A stretch of DNA of 43,899 nt, from the NCBI GenBank assembly GCA_045578305.1, contig JAZNKA010000070.1:1-43899 (forward strand), read 5' to 3'. This DNA comes from SIG440 sp045578305. GTDB taxonomy: Bacteria > Bacillota > Clostridia > Monoglobales > Monoglobaceae. This document shows, piece by piece, positions 16,752-24,278 of the stretch (position 1 is the first letter of the stretch; each line of letters starts with the position of its first letter). Made by a program: the position numbers and the translations under genes. Under the pieces are notes generated by a model that saw only the letters and a list, made by a program, of their open reading frames with translations, did no database searches and was not told where the DNA came from.

Positions 16752-17794
16752 ATCTGGTCCTTCTTTATATCTTTGATTATCACCTTGCCGATTTTCTCGG
16801 GAAGAATAAGGCTTATCAAATCACCTTTCCCTTTTTTATCAACAGCGATTGAGTTGGCAAGAGATTGCTCGTCAATCTCGATTTCTTCGGGCAGACCAAA
16901 AGCTGAAACAAGAGCGCGGATACGGTCTTTGGAATTATCTTTTGTTATACCAAGTGCTTCGCCGTATTCTGCTGCCATAACCATTCCGGCAGCAACTGCC
17001 TCGCCGTGAGTGTAGGTTTGGAAGTTGTATTTCTTTTCGATTGCGTGTCCAAATGTGTGGCCAAAGTTGAGTATCATTCTTCCGCCAAGGTCAAGCTCGT
17101 CTTTTTCGACAACCTGTCGTTTGAGGTCGCAAGAATGGTATATTACATCCTCGATAATATTCATAACCTTTGTGCGGGATGCCGAGTTTTCTAACTTTTT
17201 AAAAAAACTTTCGTCTAAGATAGCGCCATATTTGATGACTTCGGCCATTCCGTCTGCAAAAATTTTGTCAGAAAGTGTGTCAAGACAGTCAGGGTCGATG
17301 ATTACAAGCTTTGGCTGGTAGAATGCACCCGCAAGGTTTTTTCCGGCAGGCAGATTGATTGCAACCTTGCCGCCAACGCTGCTGTCCACTTGCGAAAGAA
17401 GCGTTGTGGGTATCTGAACAAACGGTACACCTCGAAGAAGGGTTGAAGCACAAAAGCCGGTCAGGTCCCCTACAACTCCGCCACCAAGTGCGATTACTAT
17501 ATCGCTGCGTGTGATTTTGTTTGCCAGAAGCTTCTCATACAAGAACTCAAGATATTTAAGTGATTTCGAACTTTCACCTGCAGGAACAGTCACCCAAAAT
17601 GGTGAAAAGCCGGATTTTTCAAGAGTGTCGAGTAGCTTTTCGGCATAAAGCGGTGCAACATTTTCGTCGGTAACAACAGCTGCCTTGCCAATGGGTGTTA
17701 CCCCGGCAATCAAAGCACCTGCATTATCCAGAATTCCTTTTTGAATTTTTATATCATATTCCCGCCCCGGAATATTTACCCTGAGTGTTTTCAT
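16739..17794 (-). CDS. aroB: 3-dehydroquinate synthase
   Basis: NAD-dependent conversion of DAHP to 3-dehydroquinate. From the ATG at 17794 the product is 351 residues, normal for AroB; the open frame extends upstream but there it runs inside tyrA. Motifs are ALGGGVVGDLTGFCAS for NAD binding, TTLLSQVDSSVGGKVAIN, and the metal-binding NFGHTFGHAIE and HGEAVAAGM. The start lies one base after the tyrA stop, so it is probably translated by re-initiation; GGAAAGAG upstream is a weak ribosome site. Confidence 0.96.
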   Translation of the reverse strand: MKTLRVNIPGREYDIKIQKGILDNAGALIAGVTPIGKAAVVTDENVAPLYAEKLLDTLEKSGFSPFWVTVPAGESSKSLKYLEFLYEKLLANKITRSDIVIALGGGVVGDLTGFCASTLLRGVPFVQIPTTLLSQVDSSVGGKVAINLPAGKNLAGAFYQPKLVIIDPDCLDTLSDKIFADGMAEVIKYGAILDESFFKKLENSASRTKVMNIIEDVIYHSCDLKRQVVEKDELDLGGRMILNFGHTFGHAIEKKYNFQTYTHGEAVAAGMVMAAEYGEALGITKDNSKDRIRALVSAFGLPEEIEIDEQSLANSIAVDKKGKGDLISLILPEKIGKVIIKDIKKDQIWTK

Positions 17795-17795
17795 A

Positions 17796-18659
17796 TTACT
17801 TTGGCTCTCTTTCCTGCATATCAAGTTTATTTTTTCGCACTCTTGACAAAAGCTTTCTGAGTTCGTCTTTGTCAAAGTTTTCTATTCCATCTTTAAATTT
17901 TACCAAAGAACTTATGTATCGGTCAAGTTCTTTAAGCAAAAAATCCCGATTTTCTAAAAATAATTCACTCCACAAGTCGGGATTGATGTTTGCAATACGT
18001 GTACAGTCGCGAAACGCACCTGCTGTATACGCCCGGTTCATTTTTTCATTAAAGTCAAGGCAAAGTGCCGCAGCAGAAACATGCATAAGGTCACTTGTAT
18101 AGGCAATGACGCTGTCGTGTTCCTCGGGTGTAGCTTTGGCAATGCGTGTTGCACCGATATATTTTGCCATATCTTCGATAAGACCCACTCCAAAATCTGT
18201 TGAGGTTTTGCCCGGGGTGATTATAAAGCCGCACATACCAAAAAGCTCGGGAGCGGCACTTTCAAAGCCGTGAGTTTCTTTTCCTGCCATAGGGTGACTG
18301 CCGACATATTCACAAAACTCGGGAAGAACAGCCTCAATTTGCTGCGCAAGCTTTGTTTTTACGCCGCAAACATCTGTTATTACCGCACCATTTTTAAATA
18401 CAGGTGCGTTTTCTTTGATTATTTTAAGTGTCACTTCGGGATAGGTACAAAGAATGACAAGGTCGGCATTTTTTATTGCATCGCGGGGAATTTCAAAGAC
18501 CTCGTCAACAGCACCGTTTTCAAGTGCTTTTTGGCGGGTTTGGGGGTCGATGTCACATCCGCAGATTTTGGCAGAGTGAAAGCCTTTAAGGGCATAAGCC
18601 ATCGAACCGCCGATTATGCCAAGACCTATTATTGCAATTTTAAAGTCAGGATTATCCAT
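17796..18659 (-). CDS. tyrA: Prephenate dehydrogenase
   Basis: Oxidative decarboxylation of prephenate toward tyrosine. The 287-residue protein has an N-terminal Rossmann fold (IIGLGIIGGSMAYAL), the conserved SHPMAGKETHGF motif with the catalytic His, and the helical C-domain. No ACT domain is present, so end-product control may instead come from the attenuator and the first enzyme. It sits 17 bases after the DAHP synthase gene. Confidence 0.95.
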   Translation of the reverse strand: MDNPDFKIAIIGLGIIGGSMAYALKGFHSAKICGCDIDPQTRQKALENGAVDEVFEIPRDAIKNADLVILCTYPEVTLKIIKENAPVFKNGAVITDVCGVKTKLAQQIEAVLPEFCEYVGSHPMAGKETHGFESAAPELFGMCGFIITPGKTSTDFGVGLIEDMAKYIGATRIAKATPEEHDSVIAYTSDLMHVSAAALCLDFNEKMNRAYTAGAFRDCTRIANINPDLWSELFLENRDFLLKELDRYISSLVKFKDGIENFDKDELRKLLSRVRKNKLDMQEREPK

Positions 18660-18676
18660 TTTAAAACCGTCACTTT

Positions 18677-19693
18677 CTATATTTGCTTTCCGAAATGGGC
18701 GCTCATTGCACCAAGTTTTTTCATAAGATTTGCATACTGGTCAAGGTCAAGCGATTGGGCACCATCGCACAATGCTGATTTGGGGTCGTTGTGGACCTCG
18801 ACAATAAGGCCGTCTGCACCAACTGCCATAGCGGCAAGCGACAGCGATTCAACCATCCAGTTTATACCTGCCGAGTGCGACGGGTCAACAACAACCGGCA
18901 GATGCGAAAGCTTTTTGACTGCAGGGATTGCACTCAGGTCAAGAGTATTGCGGGTATAGGTCTCGAAGGTGCGGATGCCTCTTTCGCACAGGATTACATT
19001 GGGGTTTCCGCCTGCCATAATATATTCAGCAGACATAAGCCATTCCTCAATAGTGGAGGAAAGTCCGCGTTTTAAAAGAATCGGTTTTGTTGCTTTTCCA
19101 AGCTCTTTAAGAAGGTCAAAGTTCTGCATATTTCTTGCTCCGACCTGGATTATATCAACATCGTTTTCAAAGGTTTCTACAAGGTGGGGTGACATAATTT
19201 CGGTTACGATGGGCAGTCCTGTCTCGCGGCGAGCTTCTTTCAAAAGCTCAAGACCTTCAAGCTCGAGTCCCTGGAAGGAGTATGGTGATGTGCGTGGCTT
19301 GTATGCACCGCCGCGAAGAATTGCGGCGCCACTTTCTTTTACACTTTTTGCCACAGTTAAAATCTGTTCTTCGTTTTCAACGCTGCAAGGACCCGCCATA
19401 ACCACAAAGGATTTTTCGTCACCGATTGAGGCGTTTTCCACCTTTATGGAAGTATTCATCGGGTGGAATTTGCGGCTTGCCTTTTTGAAAGGCTCCTGAA
19501 CACGCATAATACGCTCGACATCAGGATTGAGCAAAAGTCTGTCGGCGTCAAGTGCGTGTGTATCGCCAATAAGACCAATAACAATGCTGTCTTTGCCTCG
19601 GATTATGTTAAGCTCAAATCCCTTTGTCTTAAACTCCTCAATCATAGAGTCAAGATGACTTTGCGGAATAGTTGTTTTTGTTACAATTACCAT
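18677..19693 (-). CDS. aroF: DAHP synthase (3-deoxy-7-phosphoheptulonate synthase)
   Basis: First committed enzyme of the shikimate pathway, condensing PEP and erythrose-4-phosphate. The 338-residue protein has a short N-terminal ferredoxin-like domain (about residues 1-70), as in the type I-beta DAHPS of Thermotoga, where that domain gives Tyr feedback. A barrel follows with GPCSVE, RGGAYKPRTSPYSFQG, QVGARNMQN, LKRG and VVDPSHSAG. AAGGGAGAG precedes the ATG by about 10 bases. As the first gene after the attenuator (19721-19753) it receives both transcriptional and probably allosteric control. The gene symbol follows common clostridial usage; aroG or aroA would be equally used. Confidence 0.95.
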   Translation of the reverse strand: MVIVTKTTIPQSHLDSMIEEFKTKGFELNIIRGKDSIVIGLIGDTHALDADRLLLNPDVERIMRVQEPFKKASRKFHPMNTSIKVENASIGDEKSFVVMAGPCSVENEEQILTVAKSVKESGAAILRGGAYKPRTSPYSFQGLELEGLELLKEARRETGLPIVTEIMSPHLVETFENDVDIIQVGARNMQNFDLLKELGKATKPILLKRGLSSTIEEWLMSAEYIMAGGNPNVILCERGIRTFETYTRNTLDLSAIPAVKKLSHLPVVVDPSHSAGINWMVESLSLAAMAVGADGLIVEVHNDPKSALCDGAQSLDLDQYANLMKKLGAMSAHFGKQI

Positions 19694-19720
19694 TTTTTAT
19701 CTCTCCCTTTAAATATAAAA

Positions 19721-19753
19721 TAAAAAGAGAGCCCGTTTGTATAACGAGCTCTC
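19721..19753 (-). terminator. Attenuator terminator in the aro operon leader
   Basis: On the minus strand GAGAGCTCGTT (19753-19743), a five-base loop, and AACGGGCTCTC (19737-19727) form an 11-bp stem with one G-U pair, directly followed by five T. It lies after the leader peptide stop and before the DAHP synthase ribosome site, which is the position of a transcription attenuator and not of an operon end. Confidence 0.85.
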
Positions 19754-19800
19754 AAAAATTTACAAGATTCAGCAAAAACTCAACCAAATCAGCTCATTAT
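19741..19800 (-). promoter_or_regulatory. Candidate antiterminator helix competing with the aro attenuator
   Basis: AUAAUGAGCU (19800-19791) can pair over 10 bases, with one G-U, to AGCUCGUUAU (19750-19741). The second arm takes up eight of the eleven bases of the terminator's left arm, so the two helices exclude each other. The first arm contains the last codons of the leader peptide and reaches into its stop codon. It can also pair with upstream leader segments (six bases at 19857-19852, or seven at 19888-19882), giving the 1:2 alternative of classical attenuators. Confidence 0.7.
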
Positions 19801-19908
19801 ACAAAGTTTTTTCGGCATAAAGAAATAACCGTAGCTAAAATAAAAGCTAAGGCTGATAAAGTAGAAGAAATATTTAATTGTCTGATTTAAAGAACCAATT
19901 AAATTCAT
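19789..19908 (-). CDS. Phe/Tyr-rich leader peptide of the aro operon
   Basis: A 39-codon open frame with ATG at 19908, nine bases after AAAGGG. Residues 13-30 read YFFYFISLSFYFSYGYFF: seven Phe and five Tyr in 18 codons, with no Trp codon. It ends with TGA at 19791-19789, inside the antiterminator's 5' flank. Ribosome stalling at the aromatic codons (last one at 19821-19819) would leave 19800-19791 free to form the antiterminator, whereas a ribosome at the stop codon would cover it and allow termination. The peptide itself probably has no function beyond being translated. Both the composition and the exact placement between a promoter and a terminator argue against chance. Confidence 0.85.
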   Translation of the reverse strand: MNLIGSLNQTIKYFFYFISLSFYFSYGYFFMPKKLCIMS

Positions 19909-19939
19909 ATTTCTGTACCCTTTCGGTTATTTGTATTGT

Positions 19940-19968
19940 ATTTTAGCACACTAAACTGATAAAGTCAA
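19940..19968 (-). promoter_or_regulatory. Sigma-A type promoter of the aro operon
   Basis: TTGACT (19968-19963), 17-base spacer, TAAAAT (19945-19940) on the minus strand, about 30 bases ahead of the leader peptide start. No T-box consensus was found in the transcribed leader. Confidence 0.85.
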
Positions 19969-19986
19969 GAGCTTTTTAAAAACAAA

Positions 19987-20367
19987 TTATAAAATTTCCT
20001 CAATATGAAACCCCTCGCGATGAGGAATATGGTCAACCAGCTCTGCAAACATAATGAATTCGCCGAAGAAGTTGGTTTTTTCTTCCAAATTGGCAAACGC
20101 CTCAGCCTGAGCGAGCGAAATCTCGAGTTGCTCGATGTCATCTGTGCTGATGGTGAGCGATGCCCAAATGCTGTATTTTTCCCATTCCTGCCGGATATCA
20201 GCAAGCATCAGGCGTACAGCATTCCAGTTTTCCGCTGATGCAAGCTTGAAGACTTCGTCGTTTTTTGAAGCAAGAGATTTTCCCATTTTATTCATTAAAA
20301 AGGAGTGGACTCCAATGAATATACACATAACAACAAGGATTATTATTGCTGCACGAAGTATTTTCAT
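19987..20367 (-). CDS. DUF4363 family protein
   Basis: A 126-residue protein with a single N-terminal membrane anchor (about residues 4-24, LRAAIIILVVMCIFIGVHSFL) and a helical outer domain. It resembles the DUF4363 family that commonly sits next to a DUF421 gene in Clostridia. The ATG at 20367 overlaps the stop of the DUF421 gene as ATGA, with AAGGGGG nine bases upstream, so the two are translationally coupled and probably act together at the membrane. The function is not established. The aro operon promoter begins about 20 bases after its stop. Confidence 0.8.
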   Translation of the reverse strand: MKILRAAIIILVVMCIFIGVHSFLMNKMGKSLASKNDEVFKLASAENWNAVRLMLADIRQEWEKYSIWASLTISTDDIEQLEISLAQAEAFANLEEKTNFFGEFIMFAELVDHIPHREGFHIEEIL

Positions 20368-21053
20368 CGTTTTTTCCCCCTTTTGTCGTTTGGGATGATT
20401 ATGACATCGCCGTCTTTTGTTGCGGTCATACAAAAGATATCAGCAAGACTTGATACTTTTTTCAAAGAAAGCTGTTTATGCAGCCAGTTTTCATCAAAAC
20501 CAAGTATCTTCAGGTTGTGCAGGTCAATGCGACCGTTGTCTACTATTACATAACTTAAGCCTGAAGCCGATGGAGAAATCCCTACATCCTCGGGGGTCAG
20601 AGGCCTTTTCTTTGGGGTGGGTATTACACTTACATCTCCGTTTGTTTCCTTAATCACAAAATCTACTTCCGAAAGGTTTGTAGCTCCGGTGTTTCGCACA
20701 CATTCCATCAAATCGTGAAGGTTGAAACGGTGCTTTTCCATTTCGGACTGATTGATTTTTCCTTTTTCATAAAAAACGCTTGGCGTGCCAAAAAAAATCT
20801 TTCTGAGGGCAAAACTCTTATAAGCTCCAAACGAAATCAGCACCTCAAGAATAACCAACAAAAAAATGGATACAAGACTGTTGATAAGTGGTGCAGAGAC
20901 ATCTTGTATGGGAAGAGCGGCAACCTCGGATATTACAATAGTAACAACCAGTTCTGACGGCTCAAGCTCTCCTATCTGGCGCTTTCCTTGCAACCTCAGC
21001 GTCAAAACTACAAAAAAATACATCATAATGGTGCGTATAAATGCCGTAAACAT
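20364..21053 (-). CDS. DUF421 (YetF-like) membrane protein
   Basis: A 229-residue protein with three N-terminal membrane helices (about residues 1-80), including the family motif GKRQIGELEPSELVVTIVISE, followed by a cytoplasmic domain of two repeated small folds (about 85-200). That matches the DUF421/YetF/YdfS family of Firmicutes, linked to spores or the cell envelope in Bacillus. GAGGTGAG precedes the ATG at 21053. It overlaps the DUF4363 gene by four bases and is divergent from the peptidoglycan-binding cluster. Confidence 0.88.
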   Translation of the reverse strand: MFTAFIRTIMMYFFVVLTLRLQGKRQIGELEPSELVVTIVISEVAALPIQDVSAPLINSLVSIFLLVILEVLISFGAYKSFALRKIFFGTPSVFYEKGKINQSEMEKHRFNLHDLMECVRNTGATNLSEVDFVIKETNGDVSVIPTPKKRPLTPEDVGISPSASGLSYVIVDNGRIDLHNLKILGFDENWLHKQLSLKKVSSLADIFCMTATKDGDVIIIPNDKRGKKR

Positions 21054-21125
21054 CTGCTCACCTCACAAAAATATATTTTCAAGTATTTCCAAAAGTAAAA
21101 AATATATGCTTAAAAGAGGAAAATC

Positions 21126-21153
21126 ACAAAAAGCTGGTGTCAAACATATACTA
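21126..21153 (+). promoter_or_regulatory. Possible mother-cell (sigma-K/E-like) promoter of the peptidoglycan-binding cluster
   Basis: AC (21126-21127), 17 bases, CATATACTA (21145-21153), matching the pattern AC-N17-CATAnnnTA of sigma-K promoters. No good sigma-A promoter is seen in this intergenic region. The region is AT-rich, so the match could be chance. Confidence 0.35.
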
Positions 21154-21183
21154 TGTATAAAAATAAAACGAGGAGAGATTGTT

Positions 21184-21582
21184 ATGGCAGAGACAAACCT
21201 TCAGCCAATGGGCTTTTTGGTGCTTCAGGTGTATACGGCAGACCAGGCGCTTCCAATAGAGGGCGCACATGTGCTGGTGACAAAAACCACCCCTGACGGT
21301 GAAGAACTTGTCAAGGTGATGCAGACAAACCGCAGCGGAAAGACCGAAGCACTTGCACTTTCTGCACCGCCTGCGGAAAATTCGCAAAAGCCTGATGGCG
21401 GAACAAGATACTATGTCTATAATGTGCGGGTGGATTATCCGGGGTATTATACAATGGAAAATCTGGATGTTCCGATTTTTGAAGGTCAGACATCTATTCA
21501 GCCGGTGGCACTTATTCCGCTTCCGCAAGACGAGGAACAAGGCAAAAAAATTTCGGTAGTCGAGCGTGAGCCAAATCTTTGA
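21184..21582 (+). CDS. Small beta-rich protein heading a peptidoglycan-binding cluster
   Basis: A 132-residue protein with no signal peptide. Residues about 10-110 look like a single carboxypeptidase-regulatory or transthyretin-like beta-sandwich (GFLVLQVYTADQALPIEGAHV, then TNRSGKTEAL and YNVRVDYPGYY), a fold used in surface or adhesive proteins. The true start is the ATG at 21184 with GAGGAGAG before it; the longer in-frame extension overlaps the divergent DUF421 gene. Only 15 bases separate its stop from the next gene. The exact function is unknown; the context suggests a part of a spore or cell-wall structure. Confidence 0.75.
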   Translation: MAETNLQPMGFLVLQVYTADQALPIEGAHVLVTKTTPDGEELVKVMQTNRSGKTEALALSAPPAENSQKPDGGTRYYVYNVRVDYPGYYTMENLDVPIFEGQTSIQPVALIPLPQDEEQGKKISVVEREPNL

Positions 21583-21597
21583 TATGAGGTGATTTTT

Positions 21598-22992
21598 TTG
21601 GTAGGAAGACCTTACATACCTGCAAGAATAACAGTCCATCTTGGCGCACCCGATTCAAATGCCGAAAATGTGACGGTCAATTTTGCGGATTATATAAAAA
21701 ATGTGGCATCAAGCGAAATTTATCCCACCTGGCCCGAAAATGCAATCAGAGCAAACATATATGCTCAGATTTCGTATGCATTAAACCGGGTTTATACTGA
21801 GTGGTACAGGTCAAGAGGCTATGATTTTGATATAACAAACTCGACGGCATTTGACCAATCTTTTGTTAGAAATAGGGATATATTTGAAAATGTAAGTCAG
21901 ATAGTGGATGAGATTTTCAATGATTATATCCGCAGACAGGGCAGTTTGGAACCATTGTTTGCGGCATTTTGCGATGGTCGTGAGGTGATGTGCGACGGAC
22001 TTTCGCAATGGGGAAGTGTCGATCTTGCAAATGCGGGATATACTCCATACGAGATATTGACAAATTATTACGGAGACGATATAGAATTGGTCAGGGATGC
22101 ACCAATTCAAAACATATCCGAATCATATCCGGGCGAGCTTCTGAGAATTGGCAGTTCGGGAGAAGAGGTCAGGACCATACAAACCCAATTGAACAGAATT
22201 TCAAAGGACTATCCGTCAATCCCAAAAATTTCGGTGACAGACGGAGTTTTTGGTGTGCAGACCGAAAATGCAGTCAGGGAGTTTCAGCGAATTTTCAACC
22301 TGACACCTGATGGCATAATTGGCAAGGCAACCTGGTACAAAATAAAATATATATATGTTGCTGTGGCAAACCTTGCCGAACTTAATTCCGAGGGGATACG
22401 GATTGAGGATATCCCAAAGCAGTTTGTCTCGGACATAAGGCTTGGAAATGCAGGAAATCCGGTCAGGGTGCTGCAGTATTATCTGTCATTTATTGCCTCC
22501 TACAACAATGCAGTGTCAGCACCCGCAATTGACGGCACATTCGGTCAGGCAACGCTTGCGTCGGTCAGGGAGTTTCAGAGTGCTTATGGACTTCCTCAGA
22601 CAGGAGTGGTTGACGAAACTACATGGGATAAGCTGAGCGAGGTCTACTTAGGAATTATTGAAAGCAACCCACCACAGTTTTTGGCGAATGTTCCGGTGCC
22701 ATATCCTGGCAATCCTCTTGTGCTTGGCAGTTCGGGCGAAGCGGTCAGAGTTTTGCAGGAAAGACTTGACTTTATTTCGGAATTTTTTGAAAATATCGAA
22801 TCCGTAGAGCCAAGTGGATATTATGGTGAACAGACCGTAAATGCGGTAAATTCGTTTCTTCGTGATATGGGGCTTCCTGAAAAGGGGATTGTGGGACCGG
22901 GTGCATGGAAACTGATTGAGGATACTTATTTCAATTTGCAAAGTGGCGACCAAAAGACCTCGGGTCAAAATCCGGGCTATACAGTAAATTAA
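21598..22992 (+). CDS. SpoIID-like protein with three peptidoglycan-binding repeats
   Basis: About 464 residues. The N-terminal part (about 1-165) resembles the SpoIID/LytB fold: WPENAIRANIYAQISYALNRV corresponds to the SpoIID helix around WPxEALKAQAVAARTYA, and GYDFDITNSTAFDQ and a WG segment follow. In this alignment the catalytic Glu position of SpoIID is Asn. Three PG_binding_1 repeats follow (about 175-240, 275-345, 370-440), each with an LRxGSSGexVR-like start and a DGxxG end. A TTG start at 21598 has AGGTGAT placed correctly; a GTG at 21589 would overlap it. No signal peptide is seen, so it may act in the mother cell. The middle gene of a three-gene operon. Confidence 0.75.
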   Translation: MVGRPYIPARITVHLGAPDSNAENVTVNFADYIKNVASSEIYPTWPENAIRANIYAQISYALNRVYTEWYRSRGYDFDITNSTAFDQSFVRNRDIFENVSQIVDEIFNDYIRRQGSLEPLFAAFCDGREVMCDGLSQWGSVDLANAGYTPYEILTNYYGDDIELVRDAPIQNISESYPGELLRIGSSGEEVRTIQTQLNRISKDYPSIPKISVTDGVFGVQTENAVREFQRIFNLTPDGIIGKATWYKIKYIYVAVANLAELNSEGIRIEDIPKQFVSDIRLGNAGNPVRVLQYYLSFIASYNNAVSAPAIDGTFGQATLASVREFQSAYGLPQTGVVDETTWDKLSEVYLGIIESNPPQFLANVPVPYPGNPLVLGSSGEAVRVLQERLDFISEFFENIESVEPSGYYGEQTVNAVNSFLRDMGLPEKGIVGPGAWKLIEDTYFNLQSGDQKTSGQNPGYTVN

Positions 22993-23004
22993 GGAGGGGT
23001 ATTG

Positions 23005-23553
23005 ATGGCAAACGGAAATGTTTCAGACAGGGAATACTATTCTTTCAGGGATAAACCTGCCAATATAAACGAACTGCAACAGTTTTTGAGATATATTTCG
23101 CAAAATACCGACGGCATACCGACTGTGGTGCCAGATGGGATTTATGGACCCGAAACACGCGCCGCGGTATCGGCGTTTCAAAAAAAGACGGGACTTTCGC
23201 AAAATGGCGAAGCGGATTTTGAAACATGGACGGCTATTGTGGATTTTTATGACGAACTAAAAAGAACGAATCTGTTTCCCAAGGGAATTTTGGGGTATCC
23301 GCCTGAAATTCCGCACCTTAAGGAGGGAGACGACTTTGAGGAAATTTATCTTTTGCAAATTATGCTTAGACGAATAGCGAAAATTTTCAAAAATGTTACT
23401 ATGCCGGAGTTGACCGGAGTATACGACAGCAAAACCTCTCAGGCGGTAAAGGATTTCAGCAGACTTTACGGAAAAGAAAGCAGCGGAATTGTTGACAGAG
23501 AGCTTTGGAATATATTGACAGATACCTACAATGCCTTTACAATCAATGGATAG
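23005..23553 (+). CDS. Protein with two peptidoglycan-binding repeats
   Basis: A 182-residue protein made almost wholly of two PG_binding_1-like repeats (about residues 15-80, DGIYGPETRAAVSAFQKKTGL; and about 105-175, GVYDSKTSQAVKDFSRLYG). It has no catalytic domain and no signal peptide. AAGGAGGGG lies seven bases before the ATG at 23005. It follows the SpoIID-like gene by about 12 bases and resembles that protein's C-terminal half, so it probably arose from the same family. Confidence 0.75.
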   Translation: MANGNVSDREYYSFRDKPANINELQQFLRYISQNTDGIPTVVPDGIYGPETRAAVSAFQKKTGLSQNGEADFETWTAIVDFYDELKRTNLFPKGILGYPPEIPHLKEGDDFEEIYLLQIMLRRIAKIFKNVTMPELTGVYDSKTSQAVKDFSRLYGKESSGIVDRELWNILTDTYNAFTING

Positions 23554-23554
23554 C

Positions 23555-23583
23555 TTGACAACAAGACTTGCATTTGTTAAAAT
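23555..23583 (+). promoter_or_regulatory. Sigma-A type promoter of trmB
   Basis: Perfect TTGACA (23555-23560), 17-base spacer, TAAAAT (23578-23583), starting two bases after the stop codon of the preceding gene and 29 bases before the trmB start. Confidence 0.8.
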
Positions 23584-23612
23584 AAGGTGCGTAAAAACGG
23601 AGGAATGTAATT

Positions 23613-24278
23613 ATGAGAATGAGAAGAAAAAAACACAGGGAAGAACGGATGGAAAACTGTTCGGACATTATCATAAAAGACATCTTGGATTATAAAGACA
23701 ACCTAAGGGATATATTCCCGAATGATTTTCCGCTGCATATGGAAATCGGTTGCGGAAAAGGCGGGTTTATAAGCACCATTGCCGAGCTTAATCCCGAGAT
23801 AAATTACATAGCGTTTGAAAAAAACTTAGATGTTTTGGTGCTTGCGATGGAAAAGGTATCCGAAAAGGGACTTAGAAATGTCAGATTTGTACCTGGTGAC
23901 GCCGAAATCCTTGCCCAACTTGAAGAACAAAAAAGCATAGAGAGACTTTATATAAATTTCTGTGACCCATGGCACAAGTGGGGACACCGAAAAAGACGCC
24001 TTACTTACAAGCGGTATCTTGAAATATACAAAAGAATAATGAAGGATTTGGGCGAGATACATTTCAAAACGGACAATGCGCCGCTTTTTGAATTTTCTCT
24101 GAATTCGTTTTCAGATTTTGGTATGAAATTAAAAAACATTACCCTCGATTTGCACAAAAGCAAGTTTGAAGGTAATGTTATGACCGAATATGAAAAATTG
24201 TTTTCCGAAAAAGGTCAGCCGATTTACAGATGCGAGGCTATCTTTGATTCCTTTGGTGATTGTGAATCTTTGGAGTAA
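23613..24278 (+). CDS. trmB: tRNA (guanine-N7-)-methyltransferase
   Basis: Methylates G46 of tRNA using S-adenosylmethionine. The 221-residue protein has MEIGCGKGGFI (SAM-binding motif I, about residues 43-53), FEKN, and the TrmB signature INFCDPWHKWGHRKRRL (about 110-126), with TEYEKLF near the C-terminus. GGAGG precedes the ATG by nine bases, and its own promoter lies at 23555-23583. Its last 41 bases overlap the 3' end of a convergent membrane-protein gene. Confidence 0.96.
   Translation: MRMRRKKHREERMENCSDIIIKDILDYKDNLRDIFPNDFPLHMEIGCGKGGFISTIAELNPEINYIAFEKNLDVLVLAMEKVSEKGLRNVRFVPGDAEILAQLEEQKSIERLYINFCDPWHKWGHRKRRLTYKRYLEIYKRIMKDLGEIHFKTDNAPLFEFSLNSFSDFGMKLKNITLDLHKSKFEGNVMTEYEKLFSEKGQPIYRCEAIFDSFGDCESLE

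Noticed and set aside
18270..18959. Open frame of 229 codons on the plus strand across tyrA and DAHP synthase
   Set aside because: Both minus-strand genes have complete family signatures; the plus-strand product has no recognisable features.
19694..19985. T-box riboswitch upstream of the aro operon
   Set aside because: The conserved AGGGTGGNACCGCG element is absent from the minus-strand leader; the codon-rich leader peptide and alternative helices explain the terminator better.
20866..21183. N-terminal extension of the beta-sandwich gene
   Set aside because: It would overlap the DUF421 gene on the opposite strand and ignores the strong ribosome site before the ATG at 21184.
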